A DNA stretch of 63,099 nt from Treponema sp. (GTDB lineage Bacteria; Spirochaetota; Spirochaetia; Treponematales; Treponemataceae). The translations under genes and the position numbers were made by a program. The notes beneath the pieces are model-generated. The model saw only the letters and a list, made by a program, of their open reading frames with translations. It made no database searches and had not been told where the DNA came from. This document shows positions 1-7,415 of the stretch, one piece after another (position 1 is the first letter of the stretch; each line of letters begins with the position of its first letter). The stretch spans positions 1 through 63,099 of the forward strand of contig JAEDJS010000004.1 in assembly GCA_016296205.1 (NCBI GenBank), in the 5' to 3' direction.

Positions 1-16
1 ATCATGACATCTGGAT

Positions 17-790
17 TCAGGATCTCCTGGTTGTGGAATGAGATTCCGGATCAAGCCCGGAATGACACTTCACTGGTCTCTTGGTTCTGTAAATTAAAAA
101 AATTGCGGGGATTTTCTGGATTGGGGGTTCTGGGAGTTTTTTCCACTGGGCTACTGTGTGAGTGTGAATGTATTCTTCCGGGCAGGTGATTCCACAGGCA
201 ACGCAAACTTTTGTGTCTGGTTTTAATGTGGATAAAAGATCTGCAAACATTTTAAGATTTCTGTATGGAGCTTCTATAAATAGTTCTGTTTGATTTTCGT
301 TGGCACTTCTTGTTTCTAAATCACGAATTTTTTTTATTCGTTCACCAGGTTTAACAGGCAAATATCCGTTAAAGGCAAAACTCTGTCCGTTAAAGCCACT
401 GGACATTACTGCCATAATCATTGAAGACGGCCCAACTAATGGAACTACTTTTAAATTTTTATTGTGAGCCATTTCTACAACAGCAGCACCAGGATCTGCA
501 ACAGCAGGGCAACCAGCTTCAGAGATTACACCCATTGGCTTGCCTGCCAAAAGTGGATTCAAATAACCGCCGATAGTTTTTAAATCAGTGTGTTCATTCA
601 ACTCATAAAATTTTAAATCATCAATTTTAATGGACTTATCAACTTTTACCAGAAATCGGATTGCGGACTTTGTGTTCTCTACGATAAAGTGTTTGATTCC
701 TAAAATAACTTCTGTGTTGTATGATGGCAAAACCTGATTGTAAGGTGTGTCGCCCAATGTTACTGGTATTAGATAAAGTGCTGGTTCCAT
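17..790 (-). CDS. RsmI-like SAM-dependent methyltransferase (tetrapyrrole methylase fold)
   Basis: The protein (257 aa) belongs to the RsmI-like branch of the tetrapyrrole methylase superfamily. RsmI methylates the 2'-O of a cytidine in 16S rRNA; which RNA this paralogue acts on is unknown. The diagnostic stretch GVISEAGCPAVADPGA is near residues 88-103, followed by VPLVGPSSMIMAVMSSGFNG. The N-terminus lacks the fuller RsmI opening and starts MEPALYLIPVTLGDTP, as in the shorter paralogues. The natural C-terminus is probably near IFLIYRTKR. The last 17 or so residues (KCHSGLDPESHSTTRRS) are read through the dispersed repeat at 41-66, which supplies the tail and stop. There is no ribosome-binding site before the ATG. 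A promoter ending 6 nt upstream suggests a leaderless message. Confidence 0.75.
   Translation of the reverse strand: MEPALYLIPVTLGDTPYNQVLPSYNTEVILGIKHFIVENTKSAIRFLVKVDKSIKIDDLKFYELNEHTDLKTIGGYLNPLLAGKPMGVISEAGCPAVADPGAAVVEMAHNKNLKVVPLVGPSSMIMAVMSSGFNGQSFAFNGYLPVKPGERIKKIRDLETRSANENQTELFIEAPYRNLKMFADLLSTLKPDTKVCVACGITCPEEYIHTHTVAQWKKLPEPPIQKIPAIFLIYRTKRPVKCHSGLDPESHSTTRRS
41..66. repeat. Dispersed palindromic repeat, copy 1
   Basis: This is a short imperfect palindrome reading ATTCCGGATCAAG followed by CCCGGAATGAC. Related copies occur at 16156-16300 and 63048-63099. Read on the minus strand in this frame it encodes CHSGLDPES. It lies inside the 3' end of the minus-strand methylase gene and supplies its last codons. 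Confidence 0.85.
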
Positions 791-796
791 AATTCA

Positions 797-825
797 AATT
801 TAATAGAAAAATAAAAGTTGAGCAA
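797..825 (-). promoter_or_regulatory. Putative promoter for the RsmI-like gene
   Basis: On the minus strand TTGCTC (820-825) is separated by 17 bp from TAAATT (797-802), which ends 6 nt before the ATG at 790. The -35 matches the consensus only in TTG. The call rests largely on the same geometry recurring at better promoters in the window. Confidence 0.4.
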
Positions 826-868
826 TAGAGAAAAAATAAAAAATTACCAGCGGATTACAGTGATAAAA

Positions 869-897
869 TTGACATAAGAAAAAATCAATGCGATAAT
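869..897 (+). promoter_or_regulatory. Promoter, leaderless type, for alpha-galactosidase
   Basis: A perfect TTGACA (869-874), a 17 bp spacer and GATAAT (892-897) are followed by only 6 nt before the ATG at 904. Initiation at the usual 7 nt beyond the -10 would fall on the A of the start codon. No Shine-Dalgarno sequence is present. Confidence 0.7.
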
Positions 898-903
898 TAA
901 AAT

Positions 904-2745
904 ATGAAGATAGAGGGTGTTACAAGTAAACAGGAATCATTTGAAATAAAAGTAAAAAATAAATCTATCACTATCTATAAAACTTTGTACAAATCAGCAG
1001 AAGAAATCAATTCTCCGGATAAGCAGAAAAGACTTTTTGCCAGCGTGAATTTAAGTTATTTGATCTGGCATACAATGAGTGAACTAAATGATCGTCTTAC
1101 TTGCATGAACAATGACTTCTTCTTTTACGGATCTGCATTTGATTCAAACAGTTTTGGTGGTGAAATTGAGCCAGGAAAATTTGAAGTGGAAACCCCGTCT
1201 TTAAAAAATTTAATGACTCCAAATAAAAATATTCTTACGGGGCATTTTATTATTTATTTTCGATGGGGCTCAAAATATCTGGTAGTTGCCAGCACTGGAA
1301 ATTTAAATACAAAAAATTCTGATTGTTTTGCACCAGTTGAATTTTTAGTGGACCGCAAAGAACGAATAATGAACTGCAATGTAAGTAGCGTTGGAAAAAC
1401 CTGGGCAAAAAATGAAACAATTGCTGAACTTACATATTTTGCAGTTAACAATTATTTTGAATTAAAAGGTGCTGTAAGAGAAATTTTTGGTTCAACTCAC
1501 AGTTTAAAAGAAAAGGAAGATCCTAAAGCAGTTTTTAAAACTTCTCCAATACGGTGGGAAACTGTAAGCGCAAGTCAAATCAACGGTATGCTCAAAGCAA
1601 TTCCTGATGCAGAAAATTTTATTAGCAAAACTGTTCTTAAGAAAAACGCATCTCTTGTTTTTGAAATTAACGGAGGATGGGAACAAGGATTGGGCCAGTG
1701 GGAAGGGGATCGTCAGAGATTTCCAAAAGGGATGAAGGAAGTTGCGGATTCAATTCAAGAAAGTGGATTCATTCCAGGAATTTGGATTGCACCATTTGTA
1801 ATTGACTGGTCTACTGATTTTTGTTTAATGCACAGAAATTGGGTTCTTCAAAATAAGCGCAAAAAACCGGTAAGTGCTGCAACTATTCCTGCATGGGAAA
1901 ATATTCTTAATAATAATGGACTGCCGGGGAACTTTTACTGTCTTGATTTAAGTAATGAAGAAGTAATTGATTTTTTAAATTCTCTGATGAATCGAATAAT
2001 CAATGAATGGGGATTCAGATATATAAAACTGGATTTGCTTTATGCTGGAATGATTGACGGTGAATTTAAAAATGGTGGAGCTGCATATCACTGGTATAAA
2101 AGAGCAGTTGAAGTTTTAACAATCCGCAAAACAAATAATAAAGGCGAAAAAATTTATTACGAAGGCGGTGGATTACCATTGGAAAATTCGTTTAAAGATT
2201 TGCCGGTAAGTAAAGTTGGGCCAAGTACAAAAGACAGCTGGAAACATGGAGCAAAGCATACACTTCAAAGCACTTTAGGACACAGCTTCTGGAATACAAG
2301 CATTTATTACAATCAACCTGGAACAATCAGTTTCCGTGGCAAGAATATTTATTTGAACGAAACAGAAAAAGAGTTGATTGCCCTTACAAATTTGCTTTTT
2401 GCCGACTATGTAGAAAATGCTGATAACCCAAAAAATTTTGAAGCCAGCAGCGAAGGAAAATTTGCAGAAAGAATCATCAAGATTGTAGAAAAACTTGAAG
2501 GCGAAGAATTTGCTGTGTTGAATAAAACAAGTGAAATTTATTATCTGTTTACAAAAAGCAAAAGGTTCTGTGGCTGTATAAATTTAAGTGATAAACCTGC
2601 GGGAATTTCAAAAGAAGAATTGTTAACTGTTGCCGGTATTGATCAGCCTGGATTTAAAGCTGTGGTTAATCATGCAGAAATCGATGAAAACGGTCGTTAT
2701 AAATTTGCGCCTCATTCAATTTCGATTTTTGAAAAAAAGGCTTAA
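904..2745 (+). CDS. Alpha-galactosidase, GH36 family
   Basis: This 613 aa enzyme should release terminal alpha-linked galactose from oligosaccharides such as melibiose or raffinose. No signal peptide is seen, so it probably acts in the cytoplasm. The (beta/alpha)8 core starts near residue 250 with FEINGGWEQGLGQWEGD and FIPGIWIAPF, typical of GH36/melibiase proteins. The expected nucleophile is Asp377 in YIKLDLLY. Where many GH36 enzymes read RIGPD for the acid/base region, this one reads KVGPSTKDSW, so the second catalytic Asp is shifted or replaced. An N-terminal beta domain (1-240) is present but diverged. It stands alone, without a sugar transporter beside it. The start is set by the promoter ending 6 nt upstream. 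Confidence 0.8.
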   Translation: MKIEGVTSKQESFEIKVKNKSITIYKTLYKSAEEINSPDKQKRLFASVNLSYLIWHTMSELNDRLTCMNNDFFFYGSAFDSNSFGGEIEPGKFEVETPSLKNLMTPNKNILTGHFIIYFRWGSKYLVVASTGNLNTKNSDCFAPVEFLVDRKERIMNCNVSSVGKTWAKNETIAELTYFAVNNYFELKGAVREIFGSTHSLKEKEDPKAVFKTSPIRWETVSASQINGMLKAIPDAENFISKTVLKKNASLVFEINGGWEQGLGQWEGDRQRFPKGMKEVADSIQESGFIPGIWIAPFVIDWSTDFCLMHRNWVLQNKRKKPVSAATIPAWENILNNNGLPGNFYCLDLSNEEVIDFLNSLMNRIINEWGFRYIKLDLLYAGMIDGEFKNGGAAYHWYKRAVEVLTIRKTNNKGEKIYYEGGGLPLENSFKDLPVSKVGPSTKDSWKHGAKHTLQSTLGHSFWNTSIYYNQPGTISFRGKNIYLNETEKELIALTNLLFADYVENADNPKNFEASSEGKFAERIIKIVEKLEGEEFAVLNKTSEIYYLFTKSKRFCGCINLSDKPAGISKEELLTVAGIDQPGFKAVVNHAEIDENGRYKFAPHSISIFEKKA

Positions 2746-2842
2746 AATTCAATTTATCTCCAAAGACAACTAAATTTGTGTAAGAACTTCAAAAATATTA
2801 AAGTTTTTTTAGTAAAATTAAAGTCAATTAAGGTTAAATTCA

Positions 2843-2876
2843 TTGTCTAAAAAAAACAAATTTACTATAATATAAT
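2843..2876 (+). promoter_or_regulatory. Promoter of the 2-oxoacid oxidoreductase operon
   Basis: TTGTCT (2843-2848), 17 bp, TATAAT (2866-2871). The -10 lies in the 19-bp box AAATTTACTATAATATAAT at 2858-2876, which recurs with one change before the XRE-cupin gene. The leader is about 30 nt and holds a GGAGG at 2898-2902. Confidence 0.65.
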
Positions 2877-2908
2877 AAATCTCGTAACCACTTTTGCGGA
2901 GGTATAAT

Positions 2909-3118
2909 ATGGCGGGAAAGCCAATTATTAGTGTAGAAAGATGCAAAGGTTGTGGACTATGTATTCGTTCATGCCCAAAAGCAATTCTTGAAATGTCTAA
3001 AACAACTAACAGTCAGGGTGTAAATTATCCTGTTTGTATTGATGAAAGTAAATGTATTGCATGTTCGTTCTGTGCCACAATGTGCCCGGATGTAGCAATC
3101 GAAATTGAAAAGGAATAA
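2909..3118 (+). CDS. vorD: 2-oxoacid:ferredoxin oxidoreductase, ferredoxin (delta) subunit
   Basis: A small two-[4Fe-4S] ferredoxin subunit of about 69 aa. It carries electrons out of the 2-oxoacid oxidoreductase complex encoded by the next three genes. Both clusters are visible: CKGCGLCIRSCP and CIACSFCATMCP, each a CxxCxxCxxxCP motif. The start is the ATG at 2909, 6 nt after GGAGG at 2898-2902. An in-frame TTG 15 nt earlier would place the ribosome site inside the gene and is rejected. It is the first gene of a tight four-gene operon (3 nt to the next start). The symbol is by analogy: kor- and vor-type complexes share this order and substrate choice cannot be read from sequence. Confidence 0.85.
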   Translation: MAGKPIISVERCKGCGLCIRSCPKAILEMSKTTNSQGVNYPVCIDESKCIACSFCATMCPDVAIEIEKE

Positions 3119-3121
3119 ACT

Positions 3122-4180
3122 ATGAGCAAAAAAATTCTTATTAAAGGAAACGAAGCTATCGGTGAAGCTGCAATCAGTGCTGGCTGCCGTTTTTACTTTG
3201 CATATCCAATTACTCCTCAGAATGAAATTCCGGCATATATGTCTAAGAGACTTCCACAGGTAGAAGGCACATTCCTCCAGGCCGAAAGTGAAATTGCCGC
3301 TATTAATATGGTTATGGGTGCATCAGCTGCTGGTGCCCGGGTAATGACTTCTTCATCTTCTCCTGGAATTTCTCTTAAGCAGGAAGGTATTTCTTATCTT
3401 GCTGGTGCTCAGCTTCCGGCAGTTATTGTAAACATGATGCGTGGTGGACCAGGTCTTGGAAACATTGCTGGTGCTCAGGGTGACTACTTCCAGGCAACTC
3501 GTGGTGGTGGTAATGGTGACTATCATGTTGTAGTTATGGCTCCAGGAACAGTTCAGGAATTAGCAGATTTTACTGTTAAGGCTTTTGACATTGCAGACAG
3601 ATACCGCACGCCAGTTATGATTCTTGGTGATGGTTATCTTGGACAGATGGCAGAACCTTGTATTATTCCAGATCCAGTTAATCCTGAATCAAAAAAGGAA
3701 TGGGCTCTTACTGGTAGAACAGAAGACAGAGAAAACAATATTATTGCTTCCCTCAAGCTTGGTAAAGACGATGCTTATCTTAACCGCCATGTTAAGAGTT
3801 TGTTCGAAAATTATGCTGAAATCCAGAAGAATGAAGTTCAGTATGAAAACTATATGTGTGATGATGCTGATGTAGTTCTTTGTGCTTACGGAACTGCTGC
3901 CCGTGTTTGTAAAAAAGCTGTAAAAGTTTTGCGTGAACAGGGTGTAAAAGCTGGTTTGTTCCGTCCAATTACTTTGTGGCCATTCCCGGAAGATCAGCTT
4001 GAACAGGCTTGTGCAAAAGCAAAGAAAGTTCTTACTGTAGAAATGAGCATGGGGCAGATGATTCAGGATGTTCGCATGTACTCTGGAAAGAAGAAAAGCG
4101 AAATTGATTTCTATGGTGAACCAGGTGGAGTAATTCCAAAGCTTGATGTTATCGTAGAAAAAGTTAAGAGTTATAACTAA
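3122..4180 (+). CDS. vorB: 2-oxoacid:ferredoxin oxidoreductase alpha subunit (VorB-like)
   Basis: The 352 aa alpha subunit of a CoA-dependent 2-oxoacid oxidoreductase. The complex converts a branched-chain 2-oxoacid or 2-oxoglutarate to the acyl-CoA with reduction of ferredoxin. The N-terminal pyrimidine-binding domain is clear: YPITPQNEIPAYM, then the strongly conserved EAAI-like stretch at ESEIAAINMVMGASAAGARV and TSSSSPGISLKQEG. The C-terminal domain (about 245-350) holds the transketolase-like region VVLCAYGTAARV. Length fits the VorB/KorA short alpha subunits without a fused gamma domain. Oxygen-sensitive complexes like this one fit an anaerobe. Substrate is inferred only from family resemblance to VorB. 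Confidence 0.85.
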   Translation: MSKKILIKGNEAIGEAAISAGCRFYFAYPITPQNEIPAYMSKRLPQVEGTFLQAESEIAAINMVMGASAAGARVMTSSSSPGISLKQEGISYLAGAQLPAVIVNMMRGGPGLGNIAGAQGDYFQATRGGGNGDYHVVVMAPGTVQELADFTVKAFDIADRYRTPVMILGDGYLGQMAEPCIIPDPVNPESKKEWALTGRTEDRENNIIASLKLGKDDAYLNRHVKSLFENYAEIQKNEVQYENYMCDDADVVLCAYGTAARVCKKAVKVLREQGVKAGLFRPITLWPFPEDQLEQACAKAKKVLTVEMSMGQMIQDVRMYSGKKKSEIDFYGEPGGVIPKLDVIVEKVKSYN

Positions 4181-4189
4181 GGATAGATT

Positions 4190-4993
4190 ATGAGCAAAGT
4201 ATATTCATTCCCAAAATCAATGAAAGACGTAAAGACTCACTACTGTGCAGGTTGTGGTCATGGAATCGTACATAAATTAATTGCCCAGGTTATGGACGAA
4301 ATGGGACTCCAGGAAGATGTTCTTTTGGTTTGTCCTGTAGGTTGTGCTGTTTTTGCATACAACTATCTTAACGTAGACTCTTGTGAAGCCGCTCATGGCC
4401 GTGCTCCTGCAATTGCTACTGGTATGAAACGCGTTCATCCAGATAAACTTGTTATTAGTTATCAGGGTGATGGTGACCTTCTTGCTATTGGTACTGCCGA
4501 AACTGTTCACGCTGCTAACCGTGGAGAGAACATTACTGTTATTTTTATCAACAATGCAATTTACGGTATGACTGGTGGTCAGATGGCTCCAACATCTTTG
4601 ATTGGTCAGGTAACTAAAACAACACCTTATGGACGCAAAGCAGAAGAAGTTGGTTATCCAATCCGTGCTGCAGAAATGCTTAACACTCTGGTAGAACCAA
4701 AATATATTGAACGCTGTGCAGTTTACGATGTAAAACATATCAACCAGACAAAGAAAGCAATTAAAAAAGCTCTTACTTATCAGAAAGAAGGAAAGGGATA
4801 CAGTTTTGTAGAAATCCTTTCTATGTGTCCTACAAACTGGGGTGTAGATCCTGTTGTAGCAGCAGACTGGGTTAGAGATGCAATGGAACCATATTATCCT
4901 CTTGGGGTTTTGCGTGACATTCCAGAAGGAATTATTCCAGAAGCTGCTGCTCCTAAAGCTGGAACAATCAACGGTCTTAAGGAGGCAAATTAA
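4190..4993 (+). CDS. vorA: 2-oxoacid:ferredoxin oxidoreductase beta subunit (TPP-binding)
   Basis: The 267 aa beta subunit that binds thiamine diphosphate. The opening HYCAGCGHGIVHK is typical of KorB/VorA proteins. The TPP/Mg motif is seen as ISYQGDGDLLAIGTAETVHAA followed by NITVIFINNAIYGMTGGQMAPTS. The stop overlaps the next start by one base (TAATG at 4991-4995), so beta and gamma subunits are translationally coupled. The gene symbol is by analogy; korB would be equally defensible. Confidence 0.85.
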   Translation: MSKVYSFPKSMKDVKTHYCAGCGHGIVHKLIAQVMDEMGLQEDVLLVCPVGCAVFAYNYLNVDSCEAAHGRAPAIATGMKRVHPDKLVISYQGDGDLLAIGTAETVHAANRGENITVIFINNAIYGMTGGQMAPTSLIGQVTKTTPYGRKAEEVGYPIRAAEMLNTLVEPKYIERCAVYDVKHINQTKKAIKKALTYQKEGKGYSFVEILSMCPTNWGVDPVVAADWVRDAMEPYYPLGVLRDIPEGIIPEAAAPKAGTINGLKEAN

Positions 4994-5544
4994 TGACAAC
5001 TGAAATTATTTTTGCAGGTTTCGGTGGACAGGGTGTTATCCTTGCCGGAAAAATTCTTGCTCTTGCAGGAATGAGCGAAGACAAATATGTTAGCCATATT
5101 CCATCTTACGGTGCAGAAATGCGTGGTGGGACTGCTAACTGTTCTGTTATCGTTAGTGATGAAGAAGTTGCTTCTCCAGTAATTGAACATCCAGATGTTG
5201 TTGTTGCTCTTAACAAACCTTCAATGACAAAATTCGAAGGTCAGCTTAAAGAAGGCGGTCTTTTGATTTACAATTCATCTTTGATTGACGAAAAACCAAC
5301 ACGCACAGATATTAAAACATTGGCACTTCCAGCAAACGAAATTGCTGCAGCTACAAACAATGCCCGTGGTGCAAACATGGTTGTTCTTGGATGTCTTGCA
5401 AAAGTTATCCCAGGAATGATTAGCGGTGTTAAACCATTTGAATATGCTTTGGACGAAGCAATTTCTGCTCGTAATAAGAAATTCAATCCGATTAACATTG
5501 CTACAATTGAAGAAGCATTCAAAAAGGATTACGAAATCAAATAA
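4993..5544 (+). CDS. vorC: 2-oxoacid:ferredoxin oxidoreductase gamma subunit
   Basis: A 183 aa gamma subunit, the CoA-binding or assembly domain of the complex. It opens with IIFAGFGGQGVILAGKILA, the hallmark of the POR gamma family, and contains YVSHIPSYGAEMRGGTANCSVI, equally characteristic. It is the last gene of the four-gene operon, overlapping the beta subunit stop by one base and followed 22 nt later by a strong terminator. As a separate polypeptide it completes a heterotetramer with the preceding three genes. Confidence 0.85.
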   Translation: MTTEIIFAGFGGQGVILAGKILALAGMSEDKYVSHIPSYGAEMRGGTANCSVIVSDEEVASPVIEHPDVVVALNKPSMTKFEGQLKEGGLLIYNSSLIDEKPTRTDIKTLALPANEIAAATNNARGANMVVLGCLAKVIPGMISGVKPFEYALDEAISARNKKFNPINIATIEEAFKKDYEIK

Positions 5545-5566
5545 TCTGCGGCTATCTTTAGTTTAA

Positions 5567-5602
5567 GGTCCTGCAATCTGTTTTGCGGGGCCTGTTTTTT
5601 TT
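5567..5602 (+). terminator. Intrinsic terminator of the oxidoreductase operon
   Basis: A 10-bp stem (GGTCCTGCAA pairing with TTGCGGGGCC, two G-T wobbles) with a 6-nt loop is followed by TG and eight T residues. It sits 22 nt after the gamma-subunit stop. Confidence 0.85.
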
Positions 5603-5672
5603 ATTCAACTTGAAATATTCAACTTTTAACTTTAAAAATACTAAATTAAATTAACAAATACTAAAATTTTAC

Positions 5673-5706
5673 TTGCAATAATCAGTGAAATTTACTATTA
5701 TATAAT
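5673..5706 (+). promoter_or_regulatory. Promoter of the XRE-cupin regulator gene
   Basis: TTGCAA (5673-5678) lies 17 bp before TATTAT (5696-5701), with a second TATAAT at 5701-5706. The 19-bp box AAATTTACTATTATATAAT at 5688-5706 differs at one base from that in the oxidoreductase operon promoter. A GGAGG ribosome site follows at 5718-5722. Confidence 0.5.
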
Positions 5707-5734
5707 CATAAATATTTGGAGGACTTAGGTTATT

Positions 5735-6316
5735 ATGTCAGAAAAAAACAAAATCGGCGCTAAAGTAAAGACAATTCGTGAAAACCGCAAACTCAGCATT
5801 GAAGACGTTAGTGAAAGATCAAATTTATCTGTAGAAAGCATCACAAGCATCGAAAACGGTGAACTTATTCCGGGTCTAACTCCTCTAATTAAAATTGCCC
5901 GTGTTCTTGGTGTTCGTCTTGGAACTTTCATGGATGATCAGGAAAATCTTGGACCAGTTCTTGTTAAAAAAGCAAATGAAAAAGATCAGAACATTACTCG
6001 TTTTAGCGAAAGAGATAATGCAAAAAGTTCGGACCTTGATTTCTACACATTGGCTCAGAATAAAGCAGACCGCCACATGGATCCATTCGTAATTGATGTT
6101 TATCCAGACAGCGAAAAAGAAGTAAAACTTTCTACACACGAAGGTGAAGAATTTATTTACGTTCTTGAAGGAGAAATTGAAGTTAACTACGGTAAAGATA
6201 AATATGTTCTTAATGTTGGCGACAGTATTTATTATGATTCGATTGTTGCACACCACTTGCACTGCCACGGATCAGAAAAAGCAAAAATCCTTGCTGTAGT
6301 TTATACACCTGCTTGA
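5735..6316 (+). CDS. XRE-family transcriptional regulator with C-terminal cupin domain
   Basis: This 193 aa regulator pairs a lambda-type helix-turn-helix (about residues 8-60, including LSIEDVSERSNLSVESITSIENG) with a small cupin sensor domain (about 115-190, HEGEEFIYVLEGEIEVNYG and GDSIYYDSIVAHHLHCHG). Proteins of this layout often sense a small metabolite through the cupin. The ligand here is unknown. It has its own promoter and a clear ribosome site. The promoter box it shares with the upstream oxidoreductase operon suggests joint control, possibly by this protein, which is inference only. The gene is closed off by a terminator at 6342-6380. Confidence 0.85.
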   Translation: MSEKNKIGAKVKTIRENRKLSIEDVSERSNLSVESITSIENGELIPGLTPLIKIARVLGVRLGTFMDDQENLGPVLVKKANEKDQNITRFSERDNAKSSDLDFYTLAQNKADRHMDPFVIDVYPDSEKEVKLSTHEGEEFIYVLEGEIEVNYGKDKYVLNVGDSIYYDSIVAHHLHCHGSEKAKILAVVYTPA

Positions 6317-6341
6317 TTTTTAAGTTGAATTGAACATTTGC

Positions 6342-6380
6342 TGCACTTGACCATCCCACCCGGTCAGGTGCATTTTTTTT
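6342..6380 (+). terminator. Intrinsic terminator after the XRE-cupin gene
   Basis: An 11-bp stem (TGCACTTGACC with GGTCAGGTGCA, one G-T pair) with a 9-nt loop is followed directly by eight T residues. It isolates the regulator from the DNA methyltransferase downstream. Confidence 0.9.
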
Positions 6381-6404
6381 GTATGAAACAAATAATGAAT
6401 TCTA

Positions 6405-6433
6405 TTGTTTAAAATGTGAAAATAATTTAAAAT
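6405..6433 (+). promoter_or_regulatory. Promoter, leaderless type, for the DNA methyltransferase
   Basis: TTGTTT (6405-6410), 17 bp, TAAAAT (6428-6433), then 7 nt to the ATG at 6441. There is no purine-rich ribosome site before the ATG. Confidence 0.5.
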
Positions 6434-6440
6434 TAAAAAT

Positions 6441-7415
6441 ATGGCAGAAAAGCAGAAAGCAGAACGTAACCGGACTCTTGTGGTAACAGAAAACGAAGCT
6501 CCGGAATTAGAAAAAAGCATTCTTGATTTTGATTCTCTTTACACAAAAAATAATGGGCAGCAGGTTGATGTAAATTCAATTTTGGACCAGACAATTAACG
6601 GTGACCTTTTGCAGACTCTTCCTCTTTTGCCAGATGAATTTGCGGATTTAATTATTATTGACCCACCGTATAATCTTACAAAAAATTTTGGTGGGAAAAC
6701 GTTCAACGCAATGAAAGATTCCGAGTATGATGAATATCTTGCATCCTGGTTTCCTTTGGTTTGCAAAAAATTAAAGACAACTGGAAGCCTTTATTTGTGC
6801 GGCGACTGGAAATGTACTTCAAGTCTTCAGCGGGCATTGGAAAAGGAATTAACTGTTTTAAATAGAATTACCTGGCAGCGGGAAAAAGGCAGGGGAGCAA
6901 AGTCAAACTGGAAAAACGGAATGGAAGATATCTGGTTTGCTGTTGCGGATGAAAAAAATTATTTCTTTGATGTAGAAAGCGTAAAAATGCGCAGAAAAGT
7001 TATTGCTCCTTATAAAGTAAATGGGATTGCAAAAGATTGGGAAGAAACGGACGATGGAAATTTTCGGGACACTTATCCTTCAAATTTCTGGGACGATATT
7101 AGCATTCCATTCTGGTCAATGCCGGAAAATACAGATCATCCAACACAAAAACCGGAAAAACTTTATGCAAAACTTGTGCTTGCTTCTAGTAAACCAGGGG
7201 ATGTAATTTTTGATCCATTTTTGGGGAGCGGAACAGCCAGTGTTGTTGCAAAAAAATTGGGTCGCCATTATTGCGGAGTTGAATTGAGTAAAGAGTATTG
7301 TCTGTTTGCAGCCAAAAGATTAAAAAATGCGGAAAAGGATAAAACTATTCAAGGTTACAGCCAGGGAATTTTCTGGGAAAGAAATTCACTAAATTTACAG
7401 GGAAAGAAAAAATGA
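6441..7415 (+). CDS. Orphan beta-class DNA adenine/cytosine-N4 methyltransferase
   Basis: A 324 aa site-specific DNA methyltransferase that transfers a methyl group to an exocyclic amino group. Motif IV is IIIDPPYNLT (DPPY at 74-77) and the SAM-binding motif I is FDPFLGSGT (257-265), with HPTQKP just before it. The DPPY-first order marks the beta class. The stretch between is the target-recognition region, so specificity cannot be read from sequence. No restriction endonuclease gene is next to it, so it looks like an orphan used for regulation or for protection. The start has no ribosome site but a promoter ends 7 nt upstream. Its stop overlaps the following TPR gene by 4 nt (ATGA). Confidence 0.85.
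   Translation: MAEKQKAERNRTLVVTENEAPELEKSILDFDSLYTKNNGQQVDVNSILDQTINGDLLQTLPLLPDEFADLIIIDPPYNLTKNFGGKTFNAMKDSEYDEYLASWFPLVCKKLKTTGSLYLCGDWKCTSSLQRALEKELTVLNRITWQREKGRGAKSNWKNGMEDIWFAVADEKNYFFDVESVKMRRKVIAPYKVNGIAKDWEETDDGNFRDTYPSNFWDDISIPFWSMPENTDHPTQKPEKLYAKLVLASSKPGDVIFDPFLGSGTASVVAKKLGRHYCGVELSKEYCLFAAKRLKNAEKDKTIQGYSQGIFWERNSLNLQGKKK

Noticed and set aside
2746..2842. Terminator after the alpha-galactosidase gene
   Set aside because: AACTT/AAGTT before a T-run is only a 5-bp A/T-rich stem with a long loop, too weak to call.
4277..4999. Minus-strand 240-codon frame in the oxidoreductase operon
   Set aside because: Shadow of the TPP-binding and gamma subunits; Ser/Cys/Phe-rich composition is typical of reversed coding sequence.
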